Of a stretch of 64,000 nt of DNA, positions 52,260 to 63,832 are shown one piece after another. The DNA is taken from positions 20,499-84,498 of the forward strand of contig NZ_CALAHQ010000034.1 in the NCBI RefSeq assembly GCF_937892565.1. The letters run 5' to 3'. The translations under genes were made by a program, and so were the position numbers. Source of the DNA: an uncultured Roseicyclus sp. (GTDB lineage Bacteria > Pseudomonadota > Alphaproteobacteria > Rhodobacterales > Rhodobacteraceae). Every line of letters starts with the position of its first letter. Position 1 is the stretch's first letter. A model generated the notes under the pieces. The model was not told the origin of the DNA. It did no database searches and saw nothing but the letters and a program-made list of their open reading frames with translations.

Positions 52260-52882
52260 CAGAGGAGCAGGCGAAATTTATCGTTGCCGGGCGTGTTTCA
52301 CGTGAAACACTGGACCGGCTAGAGACATATGTCGGTTTACTAACACGTTGGCAGAAAACGATAAATCTGGTAGCAAAGTCGACCATGGGCCACCTTTGGT
52401 CGCGTCATGTGCTGGATTCCGCGCAACTGATGGATCACGTCCCGGTACCCGCGAAAAGCTGGATGGATCTTGGAAGTGGCGGTGGCTTTCCGGGCTTGAT
52501 TTGTGCAGCCATCGCGAGCCAGACACACCCCAGCCTGTCCTTTACCTTGGTCGAGGCTGATCAGCGGAAAGCAGCGTTTTTGCGGGAAACCGCTCGGCAC
52601 ATGGGTATCAGCGTGGATGTCTTGAGCCGCCGTATCGAAGATTTGGCGCCAAGTCATGCAGATGTGATTTCGGCCCGTGCGCTTGCCCCGCTTACAAACC
52701 TCTGCAAATACGCACAGGCGCATCTGTCAGACAACGGCATATGCCTGTTTCAGAAAGGTGCCCGTTACCGCGAAGAACTGGCTACCGCAGAGCAAGATTG
52801 GCACATCGCATACCGCGTTTACCCGAGCATCACAGAAGCAGACGCTGTCTTGCTCAAAATCGAACGGTTGCATCATGTCTGA
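52256..52882 (+). CDS. rsmG: 16S rRNA (guanine-N7) methyltransferase RsmG (GidB)
   Basis: Methylates G527 of 16S rRNA. The 208-residue protein has the SAM loop [30 protein letters not shown] and [31 protein letters not shown] near the N-terminus includes the parS-encoded residues. It overlaps parA by 8 bp. Confidence 0.96.
   Translation: MTEEQAKFIVAGRVSRETLDRLETYVGLLTRWQKTINLVAKSTMGHLWSRHVLDSAQLMDHVPVPAKSWMDLGSGGGFPGLICAAIASQTHPSLSFTLVEADQRKAAFLRETARHMGISVDVLSRRIEDLAPSHADVISARALAPLTNLCKYAQAHLSDNGICLFQKGARYREELATAEQDWHIAYRVYPSITEADAVLLKIERLHHV
52294..52309. promoter_or_regulatory. parS centromere site 2
   Basis: TGTTTCACGTGAAACA, identical to site 1, 1.9 kb away inside rsmG. It is translated as RVSRET (residues 13-18). 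Confidence 0.95.
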
Positions 52883-53690
52883 CCGACCAAGCGCCCGGAT
52901 CCTTGCCATCACAAACCAAAAGGGCGGGGTGGGCAAAACCACAACGGCAATAAATCTTGGTGCGGCGCTAGTCGGACTGGGCCAGCGCGTGTTGATCATC
53001 GATCTTGATCCGCAAGGCAACGCATCAACAGGACTTGGGATTTTCCCGCGTGATCGCGTGATTACAACCTATGAGTTGTTGCACGATGGCGCGCCACTGG
53101 CGTCGGTCATCCGCAAGACAGCAACCGAAGGGCTGGACATTGCGCCGGCGACCACCGACCTTAGCTCGACGGATGTCGAGCTTGGGCATCATGAAAATCG
53201 CGTGTTTCTTCTCAAGGAAGCGCTCGCAAACGAAACTTTGGCCTCATATGACCATGTCTTGATCGACAGCCCACCATCGCTCAGCCTGCTCACTGTAAAT
53301 GCCCTTGTTGCCAGCCACGCCGTGCTTGTGCCTCTTCAAGCGGAATTCTTCGCACTCGAGGGTCTGTCCCAACTCATGCTGACGATCCGCGATGTCCGCG
53401 AAACGGCCAACCCTAACCTGCGCATCGAAGGCATCGTGTTGACCATGTTCGATCAGCGCAACAACCTCAGCCTACAGGTCGAGGCAGATGCCCGCGCCAC
53501 TTTGGGTGATCTTGTGTTTCAAACGCGCATTCCCCGCAATGTTCGGCTTGGCGAAGCACCGTCTTTCGGCGTTTCCGCGTTGTCTTACGACCCGACATCA
53601 AAAGGAAGCCAAGCTTATCAAGATCTTGCAACCGAGCTTCTGTCCCGCAGATCACCCCGCAAGGAGACCGCCGATGGTCAACAAACGTGA
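52875..53690 (+). CDS. parA: Chromosome partitioning ATPase ParA
   Basis: A Walker-type ATPase of 271 residues that segregates origins. The deviant Walker A is KGGVGKTTTAINLGAAL, followed by IDLDPQGNASTGLG and DHVLIDSPPSLSLLTVNAL. ATG 52875 overlaps rsmG; the open frame upstream is inside rsmG. It overlaps parB by 17 bp. Confidence 0.97.
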   Translation: MSDRPSARILAITNQKGGVGKTTTAINLGAALVGLGQRVLIIDLDPQGNASTGLGIFPRDRVITTYELLHDGAPLASVIRKTATEGLDIAPATTDLSSTDVELGHHENRVFLLKEALANETLASYDHVLIDSPPSLSLLTVNALVASHAVLVPLQAEFFALEGLSQLMLTIRDVRETANPNLRIEGIVLTMFDQRNNLSLQVEADARATLGDLVFQTRIPRNVRLGEAPSFGVSALSYDPTSKGSQAYQDLATELLSRRSPRKETADGQQT

Positions 53691-54576
53691 ACGTGCCGGT
53701 CTTGGGCGCGGTCTTTCGGCCCTGATGGCTGATATTGATACCGCCTCCAGAATGACGAACGACCAAGATCAAGCGTCCTTGGGGCCACGCACGTTAAAGC
53801 GCGTTCCGATTGATCGGATAAACCCCAACCCCGATCAACCACGCCGACGCTTTGCACAAACGGCGCTTGACGAACTTGCTGCGTCGATCCGTGAAAAAGG
53901 CGTGATCCAACCCTTGATCGTGCGACCTGATCCCAACCGCCCAGATGCATATCAGATTGTTGCAGGCGAACGGCGCTGGCGTGCGGCACAGCAGGTTCAG
54001 CTTCATGAATTGCCGGTCGTGATCCGTGATTTCGATGACATCGAGGTTTTGGAGATCGCCATCATCGAAAACGTCCAGCGTGCCGATCTCAACGCCATGG
54101 AAGAAGCGCAAGGTTATCGACAGCTCATTGATCGGTTTGGCCATACTCAGGAAAAATTGGCTCAAGCACTTGGAAAAAGCCGCAGTCATATCGCAAACAT
54201 GATGCGCCTTCTGGCACTTCCTGACGAAATTCAAGACCTTGTGCGTGGCGGCCAGCTTACCGCCGGGCATGCGCGCGCCTTGTTGACGGTCAACGATCCG
54301 ATGGCCTTGGCGCGCAAGGCGGTGGCAAATGGCTGGTCTGTACGCGATGTCGAAAAACAAGCCAAGCCGCGTCGCGCCACAACGCCCAGGCACCGATCAA
54401 GATCTGGCTCAGTGAAGGATGCCGATACCGCCGCTCTTGAAAGCGATTTGAGCGCTGCCATAGGCATGCCTGTCAGTATCGAATATGATCCCGCTTCGGG
54501 CGAGGGGCGAGTATCCATAAAATACAAGGATTTACAGGCACTGGATGATATCGTTCGGCTGCTCGGCGGTGGTTAA
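53674..54576 (+). CDS. parB: Chromosome partitioning protein ParB
   Basis: A CTP-dependent DNA clamp of 300 residues binding the two parS sites upstream. It begins MVNKRERAGLGRGLSALMADID and has IREKGVIQPLIVRP, the GERRWRA CTP/arginine patch, the HTH GKSRSHIANMMRLLALP and a C-terminal dimer domain. ATG 53674 has AAGGAG nearby. It is convergent with hemW (3 bp apart). Confidence 0.97.
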   Translation: MVNKRERAGLGRGLSALMADIDTASRMTNDQDQASLGPRTLKRVPIDRINPNPDQPRRRFAQTALDELAASIREKGVIQPLIVRPDPNRPDAYQIVAGERRWRAAQQVQLHELPVVIRDFDDIEVLEIAIIENVQRADLNAMEEAQGYRQLIDRFGHTQEKLAQALGKSRSHIANMMRLLALPDEIQDLVRGGQLTAGHARALLTVNDPMALARKAVANGWSVRDVEKQAKPRRATTPRHRSRSGSVKDADTAALESDLSAAIGMPVSIEYDPASGEGRVSIKYKDLQALDDIVRLLGGG

Positions 54577-54579
54577 GCC

Positions 54580-55740
54580 TCAATCGGCCAGCAAGTCGCG
54601 CAACACCGCATTCAAAAGCCGCCGCCCTTCCACCGTGGCGCGAATGCGTGTGGGCGTCACGGCTATCATGCCCAATTCTTCCAGATGCAAGAGCGTGTCG
54701 GCCTTGAAATCCGACCCGTTCATCCGGGAAAATCTTTGGCGATCCAACCCCTCGGTCAGACGTAGCGCCATCATCGCGTATTCTTCTGCCTGTTCGCGCA
54801 ACGAAAGCACGCTGCGCTGGCTTTCGCCTGTGCCGTCGCGCGTCAACCGGTCCAGCCAGCCTATGGGCGATAGCTCTGTCTCCGTGGCGTGCCTGATCCC
54901 GCCAAGCGTCAATCGGCCATGTGCCCCCGGGCCGATGCCGGCGTAATCGCCGCCCCGCCAATAGATCAGATTGTGGCGCGACTGCGCCATGTCGCTGGCA
55001 TGGTTCGACACCTCATAGGCCGGCAGGCCATTGGCCATACATAGCTCTTGGGTGAGATCATACATCTCGGCGCCCAGATCATCATCGATCAGCCCTGACA
55101 GGCGCCCACGCGCGAACCTGTCACCAAAGGCCGTGCCCGGCTCGATGGTCAACTGGTAGAGCGACAGGTGATCAGCCGCCAGCGTCAGCGCCTCTGTCAG
55201 CTCTGCGCGCCAATCGGCCAGCGTCTGAAACTGTCGGGCATAGATCAGATCAAAGCTGACCCTCGGGAAAACCTCGCGCGCCAGCAAAAAGGCCGATCGC
55301 CCCTCTGCGGCTGAATGCAACCGGCCCAGTCGCTTCAAATCCTCGTCACGCAAGGATTGCAGCCCGACCGAAACGCGGTTCACACCGGCGTCGCGAAATC
55401 CGCGAAACCGCCCCGCTTCGGCCGAGGTGGGGTTGGCTTCCAGCGTGATCTCCAGATCATTGGCGCGGGGCCAAGCGGCACGGGCCGCTTCGATCACGCG
55501 CCCCACCGTATCGGGTGGCATCAGCGATGGCGTGCCGCCTCCGAAAAAGATACTGGTCAGCACGCGATCTGGTACTTCCGATGAAACCCTCTTTATCTCG
55601 GACAGATACGCATCCAGCCACCGCGTCTGGTCGATTGTTGCGGCAACATGGCTGTTGAAATCGCAATAGGGGCATTTCGCTTGGCAAAAGGGCCAATGAA
55701 CATAAAGCCCGAACCCGTCTGCGTTCAAAGCCTCAGTCAC
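54580..55740 (-). CDS. hemW: Radical SAM protein HemW (coproporphyrinogen III oxidase-like)
   Basis: A 386-residue radical SAM protein with the cluster motif [13 protein letters not shown] (CxxxCxxC), [11 protein letters not shown] and [12 protein letters not shown]. Proteins with this short motif are heme chaperones (HemW) rather than true HemN, which carries an extra N-terminal part and different motif context. GTG 55740 overlaps rdgB by 8 bases. The frame upstream of it lies in rdgB. Confidence 0.92.
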   Translation of the reverse strand: MTEALNADGFGLYVHWPFCQAKCPYCDFNSHVAATIDQTRWLDAYLSEIKRVSSEVPDRVLTSIFFGGGTPSLMPPDTVGRVIEAARAAWPRANDLEITLEANPTSAEAGRFRGFRDAGVNRVSVGLQSLRDEDLKRLGRLHSAAEGRSAFLLAREVFPRVSFDLIYARQFQTLADWRAELTEALTLAADHLSLYQLTIEPGTAFGDRFARGRLSGLIDDDLGAEMYDLTQELCMANGLPAYEVSNHASDMAQSRHNLIYWRGGDYAGIGPGAHGRLTLGGIRHATETELSPIGWLDRLTRDGTGESQRSVLSLREQAEEYAMMALRLTEGLDRQRFSRMNGSDFKADTLLHLEELGMIAVTPTRIRATVEGRRLLNAVLRDLLAD

Positions 55741-56341
55741 CAAAGACCTGCTTGAGTTTCTCGACAGCTTTGGCGCGATGGCTGATCTTGTTCTTTTCCC
55801 ACCGATCCATCTCGCCAAAGGTCAAATCATGCCCATCGGGCTGAAAGATCGGGTCATATCCATGACCTTGCGCACCACGCATCGGCCAGATGACCCGCCC
55901 CTCCATGACGCCTGGAAACACTTCGTCGTGCCCATCGGGCCAAGCCAGCACAAGCGTGCAGCAAAACCGCGCCTTGCGCGGGTGCTGCGCCTTTGCTTCT
56001 TCTAGAAGATCATGGGTCTTCTGCATCGCCATCACGAAATCGCGCCCATGCGGGGTTTCGGCCCAGTCGGCCGTGTAAACGCCGGGTGCACCGCCCAGCG
56101 CGTCGATCTCGATGCCGCTGTCATCGGACAAAGCGGGCAAACCCGTTGCCTGCGCGGCAGCATGGGCCTTGATGCGGGCGTTCTCGACAAAACTGGTGCC
56201 GGTTTCCTCGGGCTCGGGCAAACCGTGGTCAGCGGCCGAACTGACCGTGATGCCAAAAGGTGCCAAAAGGGCTTCCATCTCTTCCAGCTTGCCGCGATTG
56301 TGCGTCGCGATCAGCAGATGATCACCCTTGAACCGCCGCAT
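55733..56341 (-). CDS. rdgB: RdgB/HAM1 non-canonical purine NTP pyrophosphatase
   Basis: A 202-residue housecleaning enzyme with [47 protein letters not shown] and [23 protein letters not shown] 56341 overlaps the rph stop as TGATG. Together with hemW it follows rph in one operon. Confidence 0.96.
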   Translation of the reverse strand: MRRFKGDHLLIATHNRGKLEEMEALLAPFGITVSSAADHGLPEPEETGTSFVENARIKAHAAAQATGLPALSDDSGIEIDALGGAPGVYTADWAETPHGRDFVMAMQKTHDLLEEAKAQHPRKARFCCTLVLAWPDGHDEVFPGVMEGRVIWPMRGAQGHGYDPIFQPDGHDLTFGEMDRWEKNKISHRAKAVEKLKQVFGD

Positions 56342-57054
56342 CAGCCGATCGCCGCCTTCTGCGCCGCAACCAACGCGGCGATGCCCTTCTCGGCCAATCC
56401 ATACATCTCGTCGAATTGCGCGCGCGAGAATGCGGCGCCTTCCGCGCTGGCTTGCAGCTCCACCAGGGCGCCTTTGCCTGTCATGACAAAATTGCTGTCG
56501 GTTCCCGCTTCGCTGTCCTCCAGATAGTCCAGATCCAGCACCGGTTGGCCAGCATAGATGCCACAAGATACCGCTGCGATGTGGTCGGTCATCGGGTTGG
56601 TCGTGATGGCGCCAGCCTTCATCAACTTGTTGACCGCCAGACGCAGCGCAACCCAGCCCCCGGTGATCGATGCGCACCGCGTGCCGCCATCGGCCTGGAT
56701 GACGTCACAATCTATGGTGATCTGTCGCTCGCCCAACGCCGAGCGATCGACACCGGCGCGCAAGGCCCGGCCGATCAGGCGCTGGATTTCCTGTGTGCGC
56801 CCCGATTGCTTGCCAGCAGCCGCTTCGCGCTTCATCCGCGAATGCGTGGCGCGCGGCAGCATGCCATATTCCGCCGTTACCCATCCAAGGCCGGAATTCT
56901 TCAGAAATGGGGGCACCCGTTCTTCCAGCGTCGCCGTGCACAGCACATGCGTGCCACCACAACGGATAAGGCAAGAGCCTTCGGCATACCGCGCGACACC
57001 TGTTTCGATCACGATCTCGCGCATTTCGTCTAGGTTTCGGCCGGAAGGGCGCAT
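56341..57054 (-). CDS. rph: Ribonuclease PH
   Basis: A phosphorolytic 3'-5' RNase for tRNA 3' trimming, 237 residues. It begins [14 protein letters not shown] and shows [33 protein letters not shown] and [20 protein letters not shown] with the catalytic Asp pair. ATG 57054 is divergent from hrcA across 78 bp. Confidence 0.97.
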   Translation of the reverse strand: MRPSGRNLDEMREIVIETGVARYAEGSCLIRCGGTHVLCTATLEERVPPFLKNSGLGWVTAEYGMLPRATHSRMKREAAAGKQSGRTQEIQRLIGRALRAGVDRSALGERQITIDCDVIQADGGTRCASITGGWVALRLAVNKLMKAGAITTNPMTDHIAAVSCGIYAGQPVLDLDYLEDSEAGTDSNFVMTGKGALVELQASAEGAAFSRAQFDEMYGLAEKGIAALVAAQKAAIG

Positions 57055-57132
57055 ATCTATCTCCTGATGATCCGTGACGCGGGGATAGTCCGCGCACCCC
57101 CCGTGACGCAAGCCCGAATGCCCGGCCCAACC

Positions 57133-58215
57133 ATGAAGACGACCGACCGTTTGACCCAGCCCGGCACCATACTCGGTGATCTCAACGATCGCTCGCGCGA
57201 GGTGTTTCGCCGCGTGGTCGAAGGGTATCTGGAAACCGGTGCGCCCGTCGGATCACGCACGCTGACCCGCAGCCTGTCGGAACAGGTCTCCGCCGCCACT
57301 GTGCGCAATGTGATGCAAGATCTGGAATATCTGGGTCTTTTGGGCAGCCCGCATATTTCGGCGGGCCGTATTCCCACCCAGATGGGGCTGCGTATGTTCC
57401 TCGACGGCTTTCTTGAGGTTGGCGAATTGACTGCCAGCGACAAACAGAACCTCGATGACATGCTGGGGTCCAACACTGCCGATGTCACAGCCACGCTCGA
57501 CCGGATCGGTGCAGCACTATCGCAAGCGACGCATGGCGCCAGCATTGTCCTTGCCCCCAAGCGCGAGGCACCGATCAAGCACATCGACTTTGTGGCACTT
57601 TCGCCTGACCGGGCCTTGGTGGTGCTCGTGCATTCCGATGGCCAGGTGGAAAATCGCTTGTTCCAGCCCCCTCCCGGCCACACGCCCAGCGCGATGCGCG
57701 AGGCCGCGAATTACCTCAACGCCCATCTGGCGGATCGTACGTTGGGAAGCTTGCGCGCCGAAATGCAGCGCGAGGTTGATAGTCGTCGCGCCCAGATCGA
57801 TGAACTCGCGGGCCATCTGATCGCGGCTGGGCTGGCGGTCTGGGACAGCGAAGATACCGATATCGGCCGCTTGATCGTGCGTGGGCGGTCCAACCTGCTC
57901 AGCGACAGCGCACCGGCCGAGGATTTCGAAAGGATCCGCCAGCTTTTCGACGATCTGGAACGCAAGCGCGATATCGCCGATTTCCTTGAATTGGCGGAAA
58001 CCGGCGAAGGTGTGCGCATTTTCATCGGGTCCGAGAACAAGCTTTTTTCACTTTCGGGTTCCGCTCTGGTCGTCTCTCCCTATATGAACGCGGACCGGAA
58101 GATCGTGGGCGCGGTGGGTGTCATCGGGCCAACCCGTCTGAACTATGGGCGCATCGTTCCGATCGTTGATTATACGGCGCAGCTTTTGGGCAAACTGATG
58201 GCCGACAGGGGCTGA
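57133..58215 (+). CDS. hrcA: Heat-inducible transcription repressor HrcA
   Basis: A 360-residue repressor of chaperone genes that binds CIRCE. It has the N-terminal winged helix ([46 protein letters not shown]) and the GAF-like dimer domain ending [22 protein letters not shown] use ATG 57133 (MKTTDRLTQ); ATGs at 57067 and 57118 are in frame but closer to the divergent promoter. No CIRCE element is visible here. It precedes grpE by 30 bp. Confidence 0.93.
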   Translation: MKTTDRLTQPGTILGDLNDRSREVFRRVVEGYLETGAPVGSRTLTRSLSEQVSAATVRNVMQDLEYLGLLGSPHISAGRIPTQMGLRMFLDGFLEVGELTASDKQNLDDMLGSNTADVTATLDRIGAALSQATHGASIVLAPKREAPIKHIDFVALSPDRALVVLVHSDGQVENRLFQPPPGHTPSAMREAANYLNAHLADRTLGSLRAEMQREVDSRRAQIDELAGHLIAAGLAVWDSEDTDIGRLIVRGRSNLLSDSAPAEDFERIRQLFDDLERKRDIADFLELAETGEGVRIFIGSENKLFSLSGSALVVSPYMNADRKIVGAVGVIGPTRLNYGRIVPIVDYTAQLLGKLMADRG

Positions 58216-58245
58216 TGGCCGACGGAAAAAGGTAAAGGGGCAAGC

Positions 58246-58797
58246 ATGTCCGACGCGAAACAGGATCACATCATCGAAACCGATCCATCCGAAGGGGAAA
58301 CTTCGGCGCCAGCGATGGATCAACCCATCGATCCCTATGGAGCCTTGATTGCCGAGCGCGATGAATTGAAGGACCGGCTTTTGCGGACGCTGGCCGAATC
58401 GGAAAACGTGCGCAAGCGCGCCGACCGCGACCGTCGCGAAGGTGAGAAATATGGCGGCACCCGTATCGTGCGCGATCTGATCCCGGTTTACGACAATCTG
58501 CGTCGCGCGCTCAACAGCGCCGCCGATGCGACAGGCGCCGCCGATGCCGCCCTTGTCGAAGGGGTCGAATTGACGTTGCGCGAATTGCTCAATGTGCTGA
58601 CAAAGCATGGCGTGACACCGATCATGCCTCAGATCGGCGATCGCTTTGATCCCGAAAATCACGAAGCGCTGTTCGAAGCCCCCGTTCCCGGCACCAAGGC
58701 AGGCGATATCCTTCAGGTGATGGCCGAGGGCTTTGTGCTGCATGACCGGCTCGTGCGCCCTGCACAGGTGGGCGTTTCGTCGAACACGGGCGGCTAA
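58246..58797 (+). CDS. grpE: Nucleotide exchange factor GrpE
   Basis: The DnaK nucleotide exchange factor, 183 residues, with a long N-terminal helix ([30 protein letters not shown]), [16 protein letters not shown] and the C-terminal beta domain ([42 protein letters not shown]). Its stop overlaps the mutS stop on the other strand. Confidence 0.96.
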   Translation: MSDAKQDHIIETDPSEGETSAPAMDQPIDPYGALIAERDELKDRLLRTLAESENVRKRADRDRREGEKYGGTRIVRDLIPVYDNLRRALNSAADATGAADAALVEGVELTLRELLNVLTKHGVTPIMPQIGDRFDPENHEALFEAPVPGTKAGDILQVMAEGFVLHDRLVRPAQVGVSSNTGG

Positions 58798-61433
58798 CCC
58801 CGCCCGGCAAGCTCCTTGAGCTCATAAAGAAGCGCCAGCGCCTCGCGGGCCGTCATCTCGTCGGGGTGCAGCGCCGCAAGGCGCTGTTCCACCGCCGAGG
58901 GGCCTTTTTGCATGGCCGGTCGCGCCGCCGGGGCGGCCGCAAACAGGGGTAGATCATCGATCACCGCCTTGCGATCACCGCCTTGGCGTTCACCCTTTTC
59001 CAACGCCTCCAGAACCTGATGGGCGCGCGCAACGACCCGCTCGGGCAAGCCCGCCAGCTTGGCCACATGCACGCCATAGGATCGATCCGCCCGACCCACC
59101 CGCACCTCGTGCAGGAAAATCACGTCGCCCTGCCATTCCTGCACGGCCATCGTGGCATTCTTCAGCCCCGGCAGACGCACGGCCAGCTCGGTCATCTCGT
59201 GGTAATGCGTCGCAAACAGTGCCCGGCAGCGATTGACCTCGTGCAGATGTTCCAGCGTTGCCCAGGCGATCGACAGGCCATCATAGGTTGCCGTGCCGCG
59301 CCCGATTTCATCCAAGATCACCAGCGCGCGCGCATCCGCCTGGTTCAGGATCGTCGCCGTTTCCACCATTTCAACCATAAAGGTCGATCGCCCGCGCGCC
59401 AGATCATCGGCCGCGCCGACCCGGCTGAACACCTGGCTGATCAATCCGATCTCGGCTGCTTCGGCCGGCACAAAGCTGCCCATGTGTGCCAGAATGGCGA
59501 TCAGCGCGTTCTGACGCAGATAGGTGGATTTCCCCGCCATGTTCGGCCCGGTCAACAAGGTGATCGCGGCGCCATCGTCTTTGGGGGACAGGGTGCAGTC
59601 ATTGGCAATAAAGGGCACACCGTCGCGCGACAGCGCGGCTTCGACCACCGGATGGCGACCGCCCCTGATGGAAAAGCGGCGATCCTCGCTCATCTGGGGG
59701 CGCGTCCAGTCGCCTTCGACCGCGCGCCGCGCGAGGGCTGCGGCCAGATCAAGCTCGGCCAGCGCGCGCGCCGTGGTGCCGATGGTCTGGGCCTGTGCCA
59801 GCACCGCCTCACGCAGGGTGGCAAACAGCGCGCGCTCGATGTCTTGCACGCGATTGCCGGCGTTCAGGATGCGCGTCTCAAGCTCGGACAGGTCCAGCGT
59901 GGTAAAGCGCACCGCATTGGCGATGGTCTGGCGGTGGATGAACCGCTCCGACAGCGGCGGAGACAGCATCTTCTGCGCATGGGTCGCCGTGGTCTCGATG
60001 AAATAGCCCAACACATTGTTGTGCCGGATCTTGAGCGACGCGACCCCCGATTGATCGATGTATTCAGCCTGCATCGCCCCGATCACGCCGCGCCCTTCGT
60101 CGCGCAGGCGGCGCGCGGCATCCAGATCGGCGTCGAAACCGGCCGCGATGCTGCTTCCATCGCGCAGCACCAATGGCGGCTCTGCCACCAGCGCATCCTC
60201 CAACAAGGCGGGCAGATCGCCATGACCCATCAACGCGCCCCAGGCTTCGGCCAACAGGGGTGGCAACGGCGCATCGAGCAATGCCGCCTTGATCATCGCG
60301 GCGGCTTTCAACCCATCGCGCACCGCCGCCAGATCGCGCGGACCACCCCGATCCAGCGCCAGCCGCGACAAGGCCCGGTCCAGATCAGGGCAGCGGCGCA
60401 ACAGGCTTTCCAGATCGTTGCCAAGCCGCGCGTCAGAAACGAAGAACGCCACGGCATCATGGCGCGCGCTGATCACGGCCAGATCCGTGGCCGGGCCCGA
60501 CAGCCGCCGTTCCAGCAAGCGCGCACCACCCGACGTGAGCGTGCGGTCCAGCACGGACAACAGCGTATGGGCCCGCCCCCCCGCCAAAGCTTGGGTCAGT
60601 TCAAGATTTCGGCGCGTTGCCGCGTCCAGTTGCAGCAAAGCCCCCGCGCTTTGCCGCCGTGGCGGCCGCAACAGCGGCAGCCCGCTCTTTTGCGTCAGCC
60701 CCAGATAATCGATCAGCGCCCCCATTGCCGCCAGTTCCGCCCGCTCGAACGGCCCAAAGCCATCCAGCGTGTCCACCTGAAACAACCGCGCGATGCGCAT
60801 TTCGGCAGCGCGGCTATCGAAGCTTGTGGGCGCCATGGTGGTCACGGCGGCCCCGACATCTTCGATCGCGGCGATACGGTCGGGCGGCATGCTGTCGGAC
60901 ACCAGCACCTCGCGTGGCATCAGACGGGCCAGTTCCGGCCCAAGCCGCACGGGCGGGCAGGTCATCACCTGAAAATCACCCGTTGAAATATCGCCCCATG
61001 CCAGCGCGCCCTCGCCCCGGATTTCAGCATAGGCGGCCAGGTAATTGTGGCGCCGTGCCTCAAGCAACGTGTCTTCGGTCAGGGTGCCGGGTGTGACAAG
61101 GCGCACGACCTCGCGCCGCACGACGGATTTTGAACCGCGCTTCTTGGCTTCGGCGGGGTCTTCCATCTGCTCGCAGATGGCCACGCGAAACCCGCTGCGG
61201 ATCAGGGTCAACAGGTAGCTTTCGGCGCTGTGCGCAGGAACGCCGCACATGGCGATATCTTCGCCCAGATGCTGGCCGCGCTTGGTGAGCGCTATGTCAA
61301 GTGCCCCGGCCGCGGCCACCGCATCCTCAAAGAACAATTCATAGAAATCGCCCATTCGGTAGAACAACAGCGCGTCGGCATACTGTGCCTTGATTTCCAG
61401 ATACTGCGCCATCATTGGCGTCACTTGGCTCAT
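58794..61433 (-). CDS. mutS: DNA mismatch repair protein MutS
   Basis: An 879-residue mismatch sensor. The mismatch-binding [15 protein letters not shown] is at the N-terminus, and the ATPase has [29 protein letters not shown] and [13 protein letters not shown]-terminal dimer region ends [14 protein letters not shown] 61433 ([15 protein letters not shown]) was chosen by homology. The stop codons of mutS and grpE share bases 58795-58796. Confidence 0.97.
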   Translation of the reverse strand: MSQVTPMMAQYLEIKAQYADALLFYRMGDFYELFFEDAVAAAGALDIALTKRGQHLGEDIAMCGVPAHSAESYLLTLIRSGFRVAICEQMEDPAEAKKRGSKSVVRREVVRLVTPGTLTEDTLLEARRHNYLAAYAEIRGEGALAWGDISTGDFQVMTCPPVRLGPELARLMPREVLVSDSMPPDRIAAIEDVGAAVTTMAPTSFDSRAAEMRIARLFQVDTLDGFGPFERAELAAMGALIDYLGLTQKSGLPLLRPPRRQSAGALLQLDAATRRNLELTQALAGGRAHTLLSVLDRTLTSGGARLLERRLSGPATDLAVISARHDAVAFFVSDARLGNDLESLLRRCPDLDRALSRLALDRGGPRDLAAVRDGLKAAAMIKAALLDAPLPPLLAEAWGALMGHGDLPALLEDALVAEPPLVLRDGSSIAAGFDADLDAARRLRDEGRGVIGAMQAEYIDQSGVASLKIRHNNVLGYFIETTATHAQKMLSPPLSERFIHRQTIANAVRFTTLDLSELETRILNAGNRVQDIERALFATLREAVLAQAQTIGTTARALAELDLAAALARRAVEGDWTRPQMSEDRRFSIRGGRHPVVEAALSRDGVPFIANDCTLSPKDDGAAITLLTGPNMAGKSTYLRQNALIAILAHMGSFVPAEAAEIGLISQVFSRVGAADDLARGRSTFMVEMVETATILNQADARALVILDEIGRGTATYDGLSIAWATLEHLHEVNRCRALFATHYHEMTELAVRLPGLKNATMAVQEWQGDVIFLHEVRVGRADRSYGVHVAKLAGLPERVVARAHQVLEALEKGERQGGDRKAVIDDLPLFAAAPAARPAMQKGPSAVEQRLAALHPDEMTAREALALLYELKELAGRG

Positions 61434-61567
61434 CCCATCCCCCGGTCTCGTGCAGGCCAAGCCTACGCAAGCCGCTGTCTGGATAGAAGCGGCAAAAGGC
61501 GCATGTTGCCGCCGCGTCGCGCACTGTCTAAACCGAGCAAGGGAGCAAGGGAGAGGGGCACCATAAA

Positions 61568-63832
61568 ATGGCCGACAAGAGCAGGATCACCCGGGAAGAG
61601 GCGCTGGCCTATCATCTGGAACCCTCGCCGGGAAAGATCGACATCAACGCGTCGACCCCCATGGCGACCCAGCGCGATCTGAGCCTTGCCTATTCCCCCG
61701 GTGTGGCGGTCCCGTGCGAGGTGATCGCCGAACGCCCCGAAACCGCCTATGACTATACCACCAAGGGCAATCTGGTGGCCGTGATTTCCAATGGCACGGC
61801 GGTGCTTGGCTTGGGCAATCTGGGCGCGCTTGCCTCCAAGCCGGTGATGGAGGGCAAGGCGGTGCTGTTCAAGCGCTTTGCCGATATCAATTCCATCGAC
61901 ATCGAGCTTGATACCGAAGATCCCGATGAGTTTTGCCGCGCGGTCAGGCTGATGTCGCCCACTTTCGGCGGCATCAACCTTGAAGATATCAAGGCGCCGG
62001 AATGTTTCATCATCGAACAGCGCCTCAAGGAAGAATGCGATATCCCCGTCTTTCACGACGATCAACACGGCACCGCCGTGATCTGTGCGGCGGGTCTGAT
62101 CAATGCGCTGCACATCTCGGGCAAGAAGATCGAGGATTGCAGGATTGTGCTGAATGGCGCGGGCGCGGCGGGGATCGCCTGTATCGAATTGCTCAAGACC
62201 ATGGGCGTGCGGCACGAGAACTGTATCGTGTGCGACACAAAGGGCGTGCTCTATCAGGGTCGCACCGAGGGCATGAACCAGTGGAAATCGGCCCATGCCG
62301 TCAAGACCGATCTGCGCAGCCTTGCCGAGGCGATGAAGGATGCCGATGTGTTTCTGGGCGTTTCGGCCAAAGGCGCCGTCACCCGCGAGATGGTGGCCAG
62401 CATGGCCCCCAACCCGGTCATCTTTGCCATGGCAAATCCTGATCCCGAAATCACCCCGGAAGAGGCCCATGAGGTGCGCCCCGATGCCATCGTTGCCACC
62501 GGCCGGTCGGATTATCCCAATCAGGTCAACAATGTTCTTGGCTTTCCCTATCTGTTTCGTGGCGCGCTCGACATTCATGCCCGCGCCATCAACGATGAGA
62601 TGAAGATCGCCTGTGCGCATGCCCTGGCCGCGCTCGCCCGCGAAGATGTGCCGGATGAAGTTGCGCTGGTCTATGGCCGCGATCTGACTTTTGGTCGCGA
62701 CTACATCATCCCCACGCCGTTTGATCCGCGCCTGATCTATACCATTCCCCCTGCGGTGGCGCGGGCGGGTATGGACACCGGGGTGGCCCGCCGCCCGATC
62801 AAGGATCTCGATCGCTACGCCGAAGGGTTGCGCGCGCGGCTCGATCCGACCAGTTCGATCCTTCAGGGTATCTACGCCCGCGCCAAGGCGGCACAGGCGC
62901 GGATGATCTTTGCCGAAGGCGATGACGTGCGTGTCTTGCGCGCCGCTGTCGCCTATCAGCGGCAGGGACTTGGTAAAGCGCTGGTCGTCGGGCGCGAAGC
63001 CGACGTTTCAGCCAAGCTCGACGCCGCAGGACTTGCCGATGCGGTGCGCGAACTGGAGGTGGTGAATGCCGCCAACACCCAACATCTGGAAAGCTACAAG
63101 GCCTTTCTTTACGAACGGCTTCAGCGCAAGGGCCATGACCGGTCCGACATCCACCGCCTGGCAGCACGCGACCGCCATGTCTTTGCCGCGCTCATGCTGG
63201 CGCATGGGCATGGCGACGCGCTGGTCACGGGGGCCACGCGAAAATCGGCCCATGTGCTGGATCTGATCGGCAAGGTCTTTGATGCCCGCGCACAAGATGG
63301 CGCCGTTGGCATCACCGCTCTGCTGCACAAGGGGCGGATCGTCCTGATCGGCGACACGCTGGTGCATGAATGGCCCGAAGCCGAGGATCTGGCCCTGATC
63401 GCCGAACGCGGCGCGCAAGTGGCGCGCGATCTGGGGCTGGAGCCGCGCGTGGCCTTTGTCAGCTTCTCGACCTTTGGCTACCCGGTCAGCGAGCGTTCGG
63501 AAAAGATGCACCGCGCGCCACAGGTCTTGGATCGCAAGGGCGTCGATTTCGAATATGACGGGGAAATGGCTGTCGACGTGGCACTGAATGCACAGGTGAT
63601 GGCACAATATCCCTTTACCCGGCTGTCGGGTCCCGCCAATGTTCTGGTGGTCCCCGCGCGGCATTCGGCCAGCATCTCGGTCAAGCTGATGCAGGAAATG
63701 GCGGGGGCCACCGTGATCGGGCCAATCCTGACAGGGTTGAAAAGCCCCATTCAGGTCTGTTCAACTGTATCCACCGCCAATGATATCCTGAACATGGCGG
63801 TGATGGCCGCCTGCGAGATCGGTCGCCGCTGA
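61568..63832 (+). CDS. maeB: NADP-dependent malic enzyme (malic enzyme-phosphotransacetylase fusion type)
   Basis: Oxidatively decarboxylates malate to pyruvate. The 754-residue protein has an N-terminal malic domain ([42 protein letters not shown]), an NADP site ([16 protein letters not shown]) and a C-terminal phosphotransacetylase-like domain from about residue 430 ([17 protein letters not shown] to [12 protein letters not shown]). The fused domain is typical of MaeB and is regulatory rather than catalytic. It is divergent from mutS across 134 bp. Confidence 0.97.
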   Translation: MADKSRITREEALAYHLEPSPGKIDINASTPMATQRDLSLAYSPGVAVPCEVIAERPETAYDYTTKGNLVAVISNGTAVLGLGNLGALASKPVMEGKAVLFKRFADINSIDIELDTEDPDEFCRAVRLMSPTFGGINLEDIKAPECFIIEQRLKEECDIPVFHDDQHGTAVICAAGLINALHISGKKIEDCRIVLNGAGAAGIACIELLKTMGVRHENCIVCDTKGVLYQGRTEGMNQWKSAHAVKTDLRSLAEAMKDADVFLGVSAKGAVTREMVASMAPNPVIFAMANPDPEITPEEAHEVRPDAIVATGRSDYPNQVNNVLGFPYLFRGALDIHARAINDEMKIACAHALAALAREDVPDEVALVYGRDLTFGRDYIIPTPFDPRLIYTIPPAVARAGMDTGVARRPIKDLDRYAEGLRARLDPTSSILQGIYARAKAAQARMIFAEGDDVRVLRAAVAYQRQGLGKALVVGREADVSAKLDAAGLADAVRELEVVNAANTQHLESYKAFLYERLQRKGHDRSDIHRLAARDRHVFAALMLAHGHGDALVTGATRKSAHVLDLIGKVFDARAQDGAVGITALLHKGRIVLIGDTLVHEWPEAEDLALIAERGAQVARDLGLEPRVAFVSFSTFGYPVSERSEKMHRAPQVLDRKGVDFEYDGEMAVDVALNAQVMAQYPFTRLSGPANVLVVPARHSASISVKLMQEMAGATVIGPILTGLKSPIQVCSTVSTANDILNMAVMAACEIGRR

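Noticed and set aside
54580..55740. Assignment as oxygen-independent coproporphyrinogen oxidase HemN
   Set aside because: Its size (386 residues), N-terminus and CxxxCxxC context fit HemW, and it sits in the rph-rdgB-hemW operon.
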